Counted from the first letter of the stretch, positions 1 to 13,480 are shown. The stretch: 64,000 nt of DNA from Liolophura sinensis (GCF_032854445.1 NC_088302.1:36832191-36896190), one strand, 5' to 3'. The notes: generated by a model not told the origin, from the sequence alone. Program-made: numbers and translations.

Positions 1-2420
1 CACGTGGTTATATCTGAATATCATATGTGGGAAAGTTCATCAGTGTCTGCTCAAACGTTTGTGGTTTATCCCGGACACCCCAGTTTCCTCCAGCCATAAA
101 ACTGCATGTACAATTCAAATGCAATCACACCACAGGGGCAAAATAGCGAGTTCTTAACTGTGGGCAGGGGGTGTGAGTACCAAGTCTCAAATTGTAGAGG
201 TATGTGTGTGTGTGGGGGGGGGGGGGGGGGGGGAGGGCTTGCCACTGCTGTCCTACGGTTGTGCGAACCCTGCACCAGGTCCTTAGCATCGCTGCTTTGG
301 TTAATGACATTGAAACAATATGTCTAGTTGTTTGTGTATACCTTACTATCTTATCACAGAGTTCATAATCTCGTAGACTCTTCAGAGAGAGCGTGCAGCT
401 CTGCATTGCGGGGAGTAGCGTATAAGCCTTTACACAGTTGGTGGTGGTTTACTGTCAGCTATGTAACATCCAACGTTATAGGATAGACTCCCTACACACC
501 CTATAAGTGACCCAGCTCATTTAAACACGCACAAAACGTTACACTTTTGTCGCATGACATTTCATTCACAGCTGTTATACATGAAACGTTCAGCATCTCG
601 TTTATTGTTGTATCAGTTTATGTAGCCTATAATGACGTTGACACAAATGTCCTCGAAATAAAATATCAGAAAATGGTTTGGATATTACCTTGTGAAAACA
701 CAAACTTATACAGGAATGAATTACTTTGCGGGCATTTGGGACATTTCATGGCTACATCTCCCTAGACCAAATATATATATATATATAGATAAATTATCCC
801 AAAGAAAGTTTAAAAAGCATAATATTCTATTTTTGTGATGTTGCAAAACCAAGATATCGTAATTCGAAGTAATCAAAATAGCGCACTTTGAGACAATGGA
901 AAGAGCCGCCATGTTATAAGTTTGAACCAATCAGGCACGAGTTATTTCTATGACCCGAGTACGCAGCTATTTCCGCTTACGTCAGTCGAACCCTGTTTTG
1001 CCTTTAAACCTTATGTATCTGTGTCCATTTATGTTCGTTTCCAACCCTCTTCCGAAATAACTTCAGGTATATGTTTGTTGTTTTTTCTTTTAATCAGGAC
1101 ATCACATAACGACATTTTTTTGTGCATGACGTAATGTAGTAAATTGATGATGATAAGCAGAATAATGCCTTCGAGGGGGCGTTTGTGCATGTTAGAAAAT
1201 TCACAGTAATTTGACCGTAATTTGTCAAAGGTCTGGTGGGAGATTTGTCCTTGCGCATCATTCCTTCGATTGATAAACTTGCATGAACACCATCTTATAA
1301 ATGAATAATTCTAGAGTCTGGTATGGAGCAACAATCAAATAATGAAATTAATTAACAAATAAGCATCAAGGCACTCCAATCTAAATTTACAAATTCCTTC
1401 GATCACTACGGGCATGTAGCAGAGCAAATACACTGCATTTCTGTAGTTTTTCTCATAATCGCGAAGAATCGTTAAAAATTCATGAATCCACATTACCAAC
1501 AAAATTTAAAAATGAAATTGTTGTTGACTCAAGCACAAAATGTCTACTAAAACCGTGCCTAACTCTTCACATAAAGTTAAAGATATTGAGACAGACAGCA
1601 AAACAAACGCCTGGGAAATATATAACGAAGGTATAAATAAGGCACTTTGTTGACATGTATATTTTGACTACCAGTATTGTAGGTGTGTAATATTAACACT
1701 TTGGTCAGATAGCTACACGTACAAGCTCACGTGTTTCAACAACTGCTGTTGCCATAGTTACAGTTGGTCTTTATAGGCATACAGGCCAAGTCAGCGGTCT
1801 GCACGATATTTTTTCAGTTTTTACCTGCTTCTTGTCCACCAAACGAACGCCTATAAAAGAATCTGACTGGTGATTCCAACAAGTGCACAAGAGAAAAAAA
1901 AGATGCACTGATCTAATTTCGACACATGCCGAAGCTCAGCCAGGATGTAAGAGTGATGAACGAGTTTTATCGCGTTTCGTCTTTCAACCACGTGTAGCAG
2001 GAGAGCTCAGTGCTATATAGGCCTATTCAGACCTTTCGAGATGCGAGACTACACATACATTATCTGGTCGTTCATCTTCCTATGAGATGAACTGGGTTCT
2101 GATGTATAGTCAATGTGTACACGTTCAACACTTTCTTTGCTTTAAGTATGTAAACATCAGAGCAGGTGAAGTATTATATACGTGTCGTTGGTTATGTATG
2201 TGTGAGTTGTATAAGTGTTTTACCAGAAAGCTAATTTCATGTTTTGACAATACTTTATAAGAAGCAAGACATAAAATTATTTTTCTCACTTTTTCACGCT
2301 ATCTGGAAAAGTTACGAAACACGTGCGTTTGTATTGGTGCTTGTGCACGCCCAGTTCATGAGTGTAATACGTAAGGAAGCTCATTAGAACTGAAAATCTA
2401 ATATCTGAAAACTAACCACA
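1..2420. repeat. Segmental duplication, copy 1
   Basis: Matches 7558-9627 over almost its whole length with scattered substitutions and short indels. Copy 1 has about 230 bp of unmatched sequence around 105-340, including a G homopolymer, and a different filler around 1010-1200. The match stops abruptly near 2420 (copy 2: near 9627). No coding capacity is recognised. In copy 2 it lies directly upstream of the LOX-D PLAT exon, so it probably represents duplicated 5' flanking DNA of a lipoxygenase gene whose exon 1 would lie off the left edge. Confidence 0.85.
205..232. repeat. G homopolymer tract
   Basis: GT-rich lead-in followed by a run of about 20 G (plus strand). This is a simple-sequence expansion absent from duplicate copy 2. 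Confidence 0.8.
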
Positions 2421-2820
2421 GAAAATTTACCTCAGTTATTGTAATAATGCAATAAAAATTATGGTAGCAAACCACACGCCCCTTACAGCGCCGTGTTTTA
2501 AGCAGAATTGGGTAAAACAATGCAGTCATATTAACGTCAATGTATTATAAATATAAATACGACACCAAACCTCTACAATAGGTCGATCTGTAGACCATCT
2601 ATTATGATTCTGACCTATCCGGTGGCCACACGAATATAACAACCAGACGAATACAGAGACTTGGTCTTATAGACCCAAATGTTTGTTACACCAATATGGT
2701 GGCTCTGCCTTCATGTTGGTTAGACCATTAAGACAGGCAGGTCATTGCAGATAAATACGACGATTTGGCTTGCATGGTAACCAGAACAATAGGACAACTG
2801 GTCAATACGAAGGCTCAGCT

Positions 2821-3095
2821 TATTTATTTATTTGATCAGTGTTTTACGCCGTACTCAAAAATAATTCACTTATACGACGGTGCCTAGCATTATGGTGGGC
2901 GAGAACGAGACAGATCCGGGAGGCAACTCACGACCATCTGCAGGTTGTTGGCAGGCTTTTCCACGTACTACTGGAGAAGAAGTCAGCATGGACTGGACTT
3001 GAACTCACAGCAATCGCAATGGTGAGAGGCTCCTGAGTCATTGCGCTGCGCTAGCTCGCTCGCTAACCACTAGGTCACGGATGCTCCCGAGGGTT
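2821..3095 (-). mobile_element. tRNA-derived SINE, family 1, near full length
   Basis: Read on the minus strand: tRNA-like head, body with the cccggtttcctcccaccat-type core (diverged), then the gtataagtgaatta/acggcgtaaaac end and an (AAAT)n tail. Diverged from the better copy at 26557-26846. Confidence 0.8.
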
Positions 3096-4659
3096 CGATC
3101 TGCGGGCAAATGTGGTTGATTAACCAACGGCGGCTCGGCCAACTGCAACTTTATACTTCACAACAAACCAGGTAAATAGATTGTACCTGAACAGTACAAA
3201 AATAGTGAACCCATAAAAAGTACCCAACTCGTAATACCTAAATCTTTTGTACAAGAAATATCAGTAATTCGATCGTGACAACATACAGACCCATAACGTA
3301 GGCTTCAACGATATTATCAGATGTTTCCTAAAAATATGTAAGCAAATTGTTAGTGTTTAATCTTTTCCCGGGACAGCATGATTAATACATGCACCTACAG
3401 GATGGCAGATTCTTTCTTTAGCGGTATGCTGATAATCTAGCTATATGAAATTTCACTTTGCACATCGTTTACTTTATCATGTTTATATAGGTACAGAATA
3501 GACAAAACCTGAAGAATACCAGCGTAGCAGGGGGTTGTATAAAAAAACCACTGTAACTGTTGATTAAATGAAGACATGGACATAAACAGATTCCGACTAG
3601 CGTTACGGAACGTCATATTATTTTCATAACAATTTGGGTATTTAGCACGATATTTTGAGAGGAAGTAACTGGTTCTTAAGTTATGTGGCGTTATCTGGGT
3701 GCAAGTTAATGCGGCATGTGGTAATGAAAAAAAAAATTCAACCATGTATCAACGATAACCAGTTCGTGTGGACCAGTAATTAAACCCGTATAACATCAGT
3801 GCCAGAGATTTAATTGCACGCCCCAATCTTGAGTGAAGTTTTTGTGCAACACGTTACATAATACGGAGTGTTTCTTCAAGCTGTAAAGATAACTTTCTCG
3901 ATCGGTCTGTATATAATCTTTATCTGCGCCTAAAGGAATGTTCCACGGAGTTTACAAAAAATGCTATAAATGCTGTTTGTTTTCTTTTTTTGTCTTGCCA
4001 CTTGTGGGTGAACCTTGTTTACTTGACACAAAAAAACAAGCCGGGTCATTCAAAAGATTTTTAAAAAAAGAGGAGGGAAAAAGGCAAAAATAACCCTACA
4101 AAAAGATTTCGGGCCTCGACATAGTTAGCCAGTCGAATTACGTTTTGCTTCTCACTTTTGTTGTAACACTCATGTATGGGACACTGTCACTGGATGATTA
4201 TCTCAGGCCGAGACAAAATTAAGTCGGGCCTCCGAGTTAACCCCTTCGCTCACAAAGCCTAACGGCGACAGACATGTCAAACTCACTTAGCGACAGGCAT
4301 TATTACCGTGTAATACAGACGCAAGGTGAGGGCAAGTTTGAAGCTGCGTTCCCTTTGCTTACCCAAACGTGTGTTGTTGACACCAACTTGCAGACTGATA
4401 TATCTGTAGGGTAAACACAAGTAATGAAAGAAAGACATACCGGTATATCATCTATTTACCTGCCCTTCTCTTGATATACCTTTATTTTTTCAAAAGGTGT
4501 TGTCCTTATAACGATATACCAAAATAAATAAGTACTTATGTATACAAGTATCTTACGCTAAACTTTCCCCGACTAAAATTGACTGTTAATGTTGAAGACG
4601 CAAATCCAGTATCACTCTAGTGAAGTTTTTCGTTGATGTGAGTTGCACCGGGATATATT

Positions 4660-4812
4660 TGATTTATTTATTTATTGATTTGATTGGTGTTTTACGCCGT
4701 ACTCAAGAATATTTCACTTATACGACGGCGGCCAACATTATGATGGGAGGAAACCGGGCAGAGCCCGGGGGAAACCCACGACCATCCACAGGTTGCCGAG
4801 TCCTTTCCACAT
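4660..4812 (-). mobile_element. SINE family 1, 3' half
   Basis: Body and tail are present (acggcgtaaaac, aaatattcttgagt, cccgggctctgcccggtttcc on the minus strand); the tRNA head is missing. Confidence 0.85.
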
Positions 4813-5853
4813 ACGGCCGCATATATTTGAAAGTATACCCCTAAGTGGTCAAAAAGATTTACTAAATGCTTGGTGTCATTTTCCTTTTCGCTAAAGACTT
4901 TGTAGAATTTTCCCACGGCCCATGCATGCACAGACCCTCAGAGACAAACGACACACTTCAAAATTTGTTCAATAAAGGCAAATATTTCAAAAATATAACT
5001 GACTGATTTATATCTACCCAATATACTCCTCGAGATATATTCAATTTGATTAAAAACTTAGTTGGATGCGATTTACGATGGATTCTTCCTGCGAAACCAT
5101 ATAAACAGGCTCCTTTATAAATGATACCATTTTACCAGAACTTTACATATCAAATACAATACATCCAAGGTATATTTTCAAGCCAAATACGATATGATTG
5201 AATCGCCTATCTTGAGACGGTGTCTGATTTGGGGATGATGTGGGCTCATTGCAAATTAATGTATAATAACCCGTTATGTGAAGCAACTTTATTGGTGTCA
5301 CCTTCATAAGGAAATACCTTAATCAAAATGTTCACTAACTGGTTCCAGTGAGAGACATATCATTGACATTTTTTGCGCTTATTTTACATGTGAATGTTGT
5401 TTCACGCCTGGCTCTACTCAGTTAAGAGATTTTCACTTATTAAACGATGGCGGTCAGTTTAAAGCTAAACCACCGAGCTTTGGCAAGTTACTGAACAAAT
5501 TTCCTGCTTGTGAAAGTCAGATTGGGCAAACGACTATGGCGTCGTCGACATCTTTTTTTTCAACAACCCCTCATAGAAAGGCAAGTGCCTTAGCCATTCA
5601 GTCAATACGTCAAGCCTAAGTTTACGTACAGTACAAAGCATCCTTTTCTCTTTTAAAGTACAATTTACGGTTCATTCAACTAAAGGTATGACGCCCATGT
5701 TGTGGGTGTTGGAGTTTACAAAAACTGCAGTTAACGTATGGTGTCCTATTTCACCTGCATGCCGGGCAGCGTTACGCGTGGTTGATGTCACTGAATGATT
5801 CCATATCTATCAGGGCGTGGTTTAGGTGATTCATGGGGCTTATTGTTAGAAAG

Positions 5854-5955
<102 letters not shown>

Positions 5956-6337
5956 CCCATTAAAACTAATGGTTATTTCCCGTTTATAGTTGGATGAAAT
6001 AAGGCACAGCCTCGGGGAATTTAACAGAACCTGTGCGAAGCCAGTGAGGGTTAGATTTGAACCTGAGACCTAACTGGTCTATTCGATTTTCGTCAGAGAC
6101 CAACAAGACTACCAATATCCTTATTTGAAGTAATATATTTTTAAAGTGCGATTAACTTCTGATCAGAAAAACTGAAGTGCTTGAAACCAAACATGGTTTT
6201 AGCGCCTATATGTGCTTCTTATATTATATTTTTACTTACCAAACATTATTAGGTGAAATACTGTAATATTGTCACCAACTGAATGCGAAATTCTTTTTGA
6301 ACTGATTAAGAAACTTTTACGGCTAAACACAAGACTA

Positions 6338-6339
<2 letters not shown>

Positions 6340-6375
<36 letters not shown>
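6340..6375. repeat. (AT)n microsatellite
   Basis: About 36 bp of AT repeats, 15 bp beyond the presumed LOX-D exon 1 donor. Confidence 0.95.
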
Positions 6376-6376
<1 letters not shown>

Positions 6377-6389
6377 GATCTACGAGTAC

Positions 6390-6898
6390 CTGGCATGGGA
6401 GACCGGGAGCTGCTTGTCGAAGTTGGTATAGTTTAACTTTTTCAAGAGCAAATTTCGTCGTTGTTGTTGTTCAGGATCATGCTGAGGAAGAAAGGTGTCT
6501 AAATGCCATATGGCGATGCCTTGATGAGGACGTATCCAGCGGAAGACTGGAAACACGTACTGTTCATTAATTCGCTGATCTTGCACTGAAATGACGTCGA
6601 CAAACCAGCTAGGAGCGATTCCATAATTGTCGATCTCAACACAAATTTTCTTGAGAACGCTAAACCTTGTTCCAGAGGGCAGGTTGACCTCGAAACTGTT
6701 TTCAGTTCCTCTCTCGAAGTCGTCCCTAAAAGCGACATCAAGTTTGAACGACGGCGTTTTGGCGCCTCTCTCGTCGTGTAACGTTATGAATACTCGTGCA
6801 TCTGTACCTGCGAAAGGACGGTCTCCGGTGATAACCCGGATCAAGAAATTACTGTTCCACGAAGAGTCACTAAACAGTGCCGATTGTGTGGCCGGCAT
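6390..6898 (-). pseudogene. LOX-D: PLAT first exon with a 3' frameshift
   Basis: Third PLAT type: MPATQSALFSDSSWNSNFLI, then VITGDRPFAGTDARV, SWFVDVISV and YVFPVFRWI, followed by a charged linker. In the main frame the exon ends ...DKQLPVSHA and the likely donor (CCAG|GTACTC, exon end 6390) falls in phase 2. In a second frame the last bases read APGLPCQ|GT, matching the family ending (V/A)PGLPxQ in phase 0. A 1-2 nt indel near 6400-6425 has therefore probably broken the join. The start ATG at 6898 is chosen by alignment. An (AT)n run lies just inside the presumed intron. No catalytic exon follows in the window. Confidence 0.7.
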
Positions 6899-7557
6899 AG
6901 TGCAAGGACGCCAAATGACAGACTTAGTAACAAGCCACCTGGTAAATTGAAGAAACATGGCGTGAAGATATAGCGCTTCATCAACGATACGTATACCTGT
7001 ATATACAAGTAACCCGAGTACGGCACTCAAGAATTATGTCTTTCACAGCCTGTACAAATGTCTTTCCTGGAACGCCGATAATGGTACATTATTCAAGGTT
7101 TGTTAGGAACACTATGTATACGTACCTGGTTAGTCTATATCATCAGGTAATGTGGAAGACTTGATGTGGAGGTACTATGTATAGGACACATCAGAAAGCT
7201 TATATATTGTAATACATCTTATAAATGTTAAGAAGGACACAAAGCCGCGGGGTATGCCTACTCGCTGTCGATTTGAATACGTATTCTGTGTAGTATAGAA
7301 AATATGTTAAGGCTGAGCGATAATGAACCCAAAATAAAACGCCACCTTTGGCCACAATGGCTATAAGCGAAGAGACAGCACGACGTGTTCAATGTCACTA
7401 TTTTAACGTACGTTTGTGAACAGTCATGCGGAATAAAATATTTCCTGACTAAAGGAATAATACGCAGTGTCCAACACCACTTGCCATCCACATGTTCTTT
7501 TTTCATTTTCGCCCGATCTCATCCGTTTGCTGCAGACCACTTGTCTTCCACCACTAT

Positions 7558-9627
7558 CACGTGTTTATATCTGAATATCATATGTGAGAAAGTTCATCAG
7601 TGGCTGCCCAAATGTTTGTGGTTTATCCCGGACACTCCAGTTTCCTCCAGTCATAAAACTGCCCGCCATCGTGTACAAAACAATTCCATTCAAACCTTAG
7701 TATCTTATCACGGAGTTCATAATCTCATAGACTCTTCAGAGAGAGCGTGCAGCTCTGCATTACGGGGTGTAGCGTATAAGCCTTTACACAGTTAGTGGTG
7801 GTTTACTGTCAGCTATATAACATGCAACGTTATAGGATAGACTCAATACACACCCTATAAGTGACCCAGCTCATTTAAACACGCACAAAACGTTACACTT
7901 TTGTCGCATGACATTTCATTCACAGCTGTTATACATGAAACGTTCAGCATCTCGTTTATTGTTGTATCAGTTTATGTGGCCTATAATGACGTTGACACAA
8001 ATGTTCTCGAAATAAAACAACAGAAAATGGTTTGGATAATAGCTTGTGAAAACACAAACTTATACAGGAATGAATTACATTGCGGGCATTTGGGCTACAT
8101 CTTCCTACACCAGATGTATATATATGGATATAAAATTATCCCAAAGAAAGTTTAAAAAAGCATAACATTCTATTTTTGTGATGTTGCAAAACCCAAGATA
8201 TCGTAATTGATGTAATCAAAATAGCGCACTTTGAGACAATGGAAAGAGCCGCCATGTCATAAGTTTGAACCAATCAGGCGCGAGTTATTTCTATAACCCG
8301 AGTACGCAGCTATTTCCGCTTACGTCAGTCCATCCCTGTTTTGGCTTTAAACCATATGTATATGGGGTACGAATGACGCGATATTGTGTTTTCGGTTGCT
8401 GTAACTTGCGTATCCCAAGGCCTCTTCTGAGTGCCTGACTAAAAGTTGATTTCTATAGTTACGAAGTTAGTTGTGCAGGTTAGAAAGTTCATCAGTAATT
8501 TGTCAAAGGTCGAGTGGGAGATTTGTGCGTGCGCACCATTCCTTCGATTCATAAACCTGCATGAACACCATCTTATAAATGAATAATTCTTGAGTCTGGC
8601 GTTAAACAACAATCAAATAATGAAATTAATTAACAAATAAGCATCAAGGCACTCCAATCTAAATTTACAAATTCCTTCGATCACTACGGACATGTAGCAG
8701 AGCAAATACACTGCATTTCTGTAGTTTTTCTCATAATCGCGAAGAATCGTTAAAAATTCATGAATCCACATTACCAACAAAATTTAAAAATGAAATTGTT
8801 GTTGACTCAAGCACAAAATGTCTACTTAAACCGTGCCTAACTCTTCACACAGTTACAGATAGTGAGACAGACAGCAAAACAAACGCCTGGGAAATATATA
8901 GCGAAGGTATAAATAAGGCACTTTGTTGACATGTATATTTTGACTAACAATATTGTAGGTATGTTATACGAACACTTTGGTCAGATAGCTACATACATGT
9001 ACAAGCTCACGTGTTTTAACAGCTGCTGTTGTCATAGTTACAGTTGGGCTTCATAGGCATACAGGCCAAGTCAGCGGTCTGCACGATATTTTTTCAGTTT
9101 TTACCTGCTTCTTGTCCACCAAACGAACGCCTATAAAAGACTCTGACCGGTGATTCCAACAAGTGCACAAGAGAGATGCACTAATCTAATTTCGACACAT
9201 GCCGAAGCTCAGCCAGGATGTAAGAGTGATGAACGAGTTTTATCGCGTTTCGTCTTTCAACCACGTGTAGCAGGAGAGCTCAGTGCTATATAGGCCTATT
9301 CAGACCTTTCGAGATGCGAGACTACACATACATTATCTGGTCGTTCATCTTCCTATGAGATGAACTGGGTTCTGATGTATAGTCAATGTGTACACGTTCA
9401 ACACTTTCTTTGCTCTAAGTATGTAAACATCAGAGCAGGTGAAGTATTATATACGTGTCGTTGGTTATGTATGTGTGAGTTGTATAAGTATTTTTCTCAC
9501 TTTCTCACGCTATCTGGAAAAGTTACGAAACACGTGCGTTGGTATTGGTGCTTGTGCACGCCCAGTTCATGAGTGTAATACGTAAGGAAGCTCATTAGAA
9601 CTGAAAATCTAATATCTGAAAGCTAAC
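7558..9627. repeat. Segmental duplication, copy 2
   Basis: Same orientation as copy 1 (1-2420). It begins about 660 bp upstream of the LOX-D start codon on the minus strand and ends about 1 kb before the LOX-C exon. A ~150-bp internal part (about 8210-8350) also recurs at about 32560-32700, so the segment contains at least one dispersed repeat. Confidence 0.85.
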
Positions 9628-10119
9628 GCAGGCGCCACGATATGGAAATTGGCGCCAACTTATGGATAACCCATGCCACGTATATTCCCTGTCTATCCTA
9701 CCCAGATACATGGTGTGTAAAAGTATCAACACTACGTGTCTGGCTTAAACCTCAATGCTTATTTTATCGGTATTTTCTAGCCACATTAGACATTTACGTC
9801 AGTGTACTATTCCAAACTACTGCGTAATTTCCGCAAAGTTTAACGCAATGAAAAGCCACCCAATGTTTTCCACACGGATGCACCACATTGTCCGTTAAGA
9901 GGATGACAATCGGATTTACATCTGACTGTAGACTATGCATTAACTTATGAAGAATGCCTAGTCTTCTATCAGTTGTATGTCATTAATATGGAACAGGGCA
10001 AGTTCTCTCCATAAGAAATGAGAACAGCTAAAAATTACTTCACTGTCCACCAGTTAACTGATGTGAAAATGGAGGCAGTTGATTGCATATTCATTGATAG
10101 CGTAGTCGTATGAAGCCGT

Positions 10120-10397
10120 GAGCTACGTGGCCTATTGGTTAACGTACTATATACATGTAGTTCAGAACAATCACCCGAGAGACTCTCATCAATTCGATCT
10201 CTTTGAGTTCAAGTCCAGCTTATGCTGGCTTCCTCTTAGGTCGTTGGTTGGAAATTCTGCCAGCAATTTGCAGAGGGTCATGGGTTTCCCCTGGACTCTG
10301 CCCGGTTTCCTCATACCATAATGCTAGCCGCCGTCGTATAAGTAAAATATTCTTGAGCAACTCCAGTTAAATAAATCAATAAATAATAAATAAATGA
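10120..10397 (+). mobile_element. SINE family 1 copy
   Basis: Plus-strand copy: degenerate tRNA head, gagttcaagtcc B box near 10207, core ctgcccggtttcctc, gccgccgtcgtataag, and an aaataaat-rich tail. It lies about 230 bp downstream of the LOX-C exon donor. Confidence 0.85.
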
Positions 10398-10623
10398 TTT
10401 ATTAAACCTTGTTAACATGGGAGAAAGTTGATACAACATAAATCAGTGGTTGATTAATCGTGTTATGTACCGTGTAGTTGAGCTTGTCAACTCTAAAAAT
10501 GTACTAGAGCACATTTACGTAAAGATTTACGTAATCAAGAATATTTCTCTTACCTATACGCTGCATGGCTGTGTAAGTAGGTTAGCAGTATATATGTATA
10601 TATGCAAATGCAAAACTATTTAC

Positions 10624-11121
10624 CTGAGCAGGCATCCCGGGAGCCTTGAGAGAAAGTTGATACAATTTTTGCTTGTCTTGTATTTCTCCCTGTCGCTGAT
10701 TTTTGTGTTTGTCGTCCTGTGGTAATGCTGTGTCGTAGAGTTCGATCTTGTATCGGTAACCGGGCTTTACCCATCGGAACACGGGGAAGTCACGTGGTGG
10801 TGTATCCAGTCCGCGCTGTTTCACACTGATGTAGTCGACATACCACCCTGAGCAAAGCCCGCTGGTGTCTCGCCAGAACTCTATCATCTTTGCGGGTCCA
10901 AGCAGAGCTTCGTCATGGCCTAGGCGGATTTTAAACTTGCACAGAGAGCCTGTTTCGAAATCGTTCTTGAAGTAGTTGTCCAGCATGATTTCCTTAGACT
11001 GCTTTCCGGAATCGTCGTGAAGTATGACTTTGATATTGGCGTCCGTCCCAGCCATGGCCCTGTCGCCAGTCCGGACGAAAATCACAGCATCGGGCCGGAG
11101 TGTTGTGCAGATTGCCCCCAT
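10624..11121 (-). CDS. LOX-C: isolated lipoxygenase PLAT first exon (partial gene)
   Basis: Intact PLAT exon with motifs [40 protein letters not shown] and DFPVFRWV, ending ...APGMPAQ before donor GTAAATAG, phase 0 as in LOX-A and LOX-B. From the ATG at 11121 it is 166 codons; an in-frame ATG at 11151 would add ten. No microexon or catalytic exon was found on this strand between here and position 1. The gene must therefore continue beyond the left edge, serve as an alternative first exon, or be an orphan duplicate. It is diverged from the LOX-A/B PLAT pair. Orientation is divergent from LOX-A, with about 7.3 kb between start codons. Confidence 0.8.
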
Positions 11122-11896
11122 GCTATCCTGAACGGAACGGCCAGTACACACGTATAGACAGATGAGAGAAGCGCAGTGTAACTGACAGATGGAAGAAGCG
11201 CAGTGCAGCCGGGCTATTCGTCAGCAGTTTCCTTAAGACTCACGTCTGCGAGCAGTATATTCTCCATCTAGTATATAAGCGTCCGAAGTACTTCAGCCTC
11301 CGCTTAAAGCGCCCTGAGGCGACATGTACTTACAATGACCCCTAATTACAGTTCAGTGATCGAACATTGACCAGTTGACATTCACGCTTTACAAATTGAT
11401 CAGCCAGCGTATCCTCAATCCTGTGTTTTTCTGATCGAAGCGGAACTTTTAGATACGGGGGAGTACGTCTGATTGATGGTACCGATTAACGCACGGTGAA
11501 CGCCTGAGGGTGTATATGTTACGAGTGCACAGAAGTTGTATTAAACGTGAATAAACACTCCTCATTTTTTTCACCGCCCGGAGACACATCGATTATAAAT
11601 AAACAACAACATCCGAAAATACGACAGGTACATATCTACGGATCTGTCTAGCCAATTAGCAGCCAGGATTCCCTTTTATTAGCGTATGAGCTTGTAGGGA
11701 AACCAGCCCTTGTATGTATAACATGAAGGAGAACAGTAATTTCCTTGTTTTGACGTAATCGTATATCGCGAAGATAATGATGTGAGACACTCCTTTTATT
11801 GATGAAGACGTACAGAACCGATGTTGACTGGTTGGCAGTGAAGACGGAAGATCCAATACGAGTTGTGTCATTATAGTGATGCGTTCGGCAGTATAG

Positions 11897-12125
11897 AGCC
11901 GCTTCGGTGGCTTAGCGATTAGAAGGTGCGTCTCGGAGTCGGGAGACCTGGGTTGAAACCGAAGACATTAAAAATGGCACCTGCTCCCTCGCATGACGGT
12001 CAGAACAGACAGTTCACGGAAACAGGAGTGGTTGACCTGGTGTCAGTATTGTGACTAGGTGGGGTGTCAAGACTGGTGCCTGGGCATGATACTTCTTTGG
12101 CGGCACAATCAATATGTACACAATC
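11897..12125 (+). mobile_element. tRNA-derived SINE, family 2
   Basis: Head contains A-box-like ggtggcttagcgattag and B-box-like gggttgaaacc. The body is shared with 12625-12890 and 54190-54510 (aaaaatggcacctgct..., ggtgtcagtattgtgact..., catgatacttctttgg). Family assignment is by mutual alignment only. Confidence 0.7.
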
Positions 12126-12624
12126 TTAATGATTCTTCGTTGTGATATGACAGCCCAAAGACTACTCTTCACGATTTGGATTTTTCGTTTGTCATGCACA
12201 TCGGACAGTTATATCTGTGAAGAAAGCCATCAGCAGGGCAAAAAGTCTCCGTTGCGGCGTATGCACGGCAAAACATCTAGAATCTATGCGTCGAAACAGA
12301 CATTCGTGTGCCAGCCGTCAAGCAATAGAGGCGTTCCAGGTCAATAATCGCAAGGCCAATTCCCAAAAACGACGTATAACACAAACCACAAACGTAGAAG
12401 GCAAACATGGCTGCCTGTTCAAAATTTTCCGGTTTTAGGTCTAAAAATGACCGATTTTAGCAGAACATGAACCGAATTTGGTCTAACAAAAATGCAATCC
12501 CTTCGGCTAGCTATTGCTGATTGAGAAAGTGTCAGCCTCGAAACACTACGGAGATTCTAAGGGCGGACAGAGAATGGGCCTTTGTTAGACCCGGTATTGT
12601 TAGCATACAAGATATAATTAATTA

Positions 12625-12890
12625 GGCTATGATATGACATATGACGACGAGGACTTAATGGATGTGTGTACATTATTCTGACTTCTTGTGGCAGGGCTAG
12701 TCCATGCCGCCAAAGTGCTGCCGAAGTATCATGTCCAAGACAGCAGCCATGAAACCTCATCCAGTTACATTATACTGACACCGGGTCAACTATGATCCTG
12801 TTAACTTGCTCTAACCTCTCAGTGCTGAGCGTCAAGCAAGGCAGAAACAAGTACCATTTTTAAAGTCTTTGGTATGACCTCTCAGGTGGT
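12625..12890 (-). mobile_element. SINE family 2 copy
   Basis: Minus-strand copy sharing ggtatgac/aaaaatggtacttg, ctcagcactgagaggttag and the tggcagggctagtc end with the copy at 54190-54510. It directly abuts the minisatellite at about 12890. Confidence 0.75.
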
Positions 12891-12894
12891 TCAG

Positions 12895-13480
12895 TGTTGA
12901 CAGGCATAGGTGCTGTAATTTGAACAGTTGGTCCAGTGATGATAGGTATACTGATGTAATTTGAACTGTTGGTTCAGTGGTGACAAGTAAGGGTGATGTA
13001 ATTTAAACAGTTGGTCTGGTGGTGACTGGTATAGGTGATGTAATTTTAACTGTTGGTCTTGTGATGACTGGTATAGTTGATGTAATTTGAACAGTTGGTA
13101 CAGTTTTGACAGGCATGGGTGATGTAATTTGAACAGTTGGTCCAGCGGTGACAGGTATACGTGATGTAATTTGAACAGTTGGCACAGAGGTGACGGGTAT
13201 ACGTGATATAATTTGAACAGTTGGCAAAGTGGTGACGGGTATACGTGATGCAGTTTGAACAGTTGCTACAGTGGTGACTGTTATACGTGATGCAATTTGT
13301 ACACTTGGTCTGGTGGTGACTGTTATACGTGATGCAATTTGTACACTTGGTCTGGTGGTGACTGTTATAAGTGATGTAATCTGAATAGTTGGTCTTTTGG
13401 TGACTGGTATAGGTGATGTAATTTGAACAGTTGGTCTGTTGGCGACGGGTATAGGTGATGCAGTTTGAACAGACTGTGCA
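12895..13480. repeat. 42-bp minisatellite, about 14 units
   Basis: Tandem array with consensus core tgatgtaatttgaacagttg followed by a variable gtggtgacaggtata part. The period of 42 is a multiple of three, so long repetitive open frames appear on the minus strand ((P)TVQITSRIPVT repeats); there are no splice, start or domain signals to support a gene. Confidence 0.9.

Noticed and set aside
12895-13480. CRISPR-like regular repeats
   Set aside because: Units are contiguous and diverged with no unique spacers, in an animal genome.
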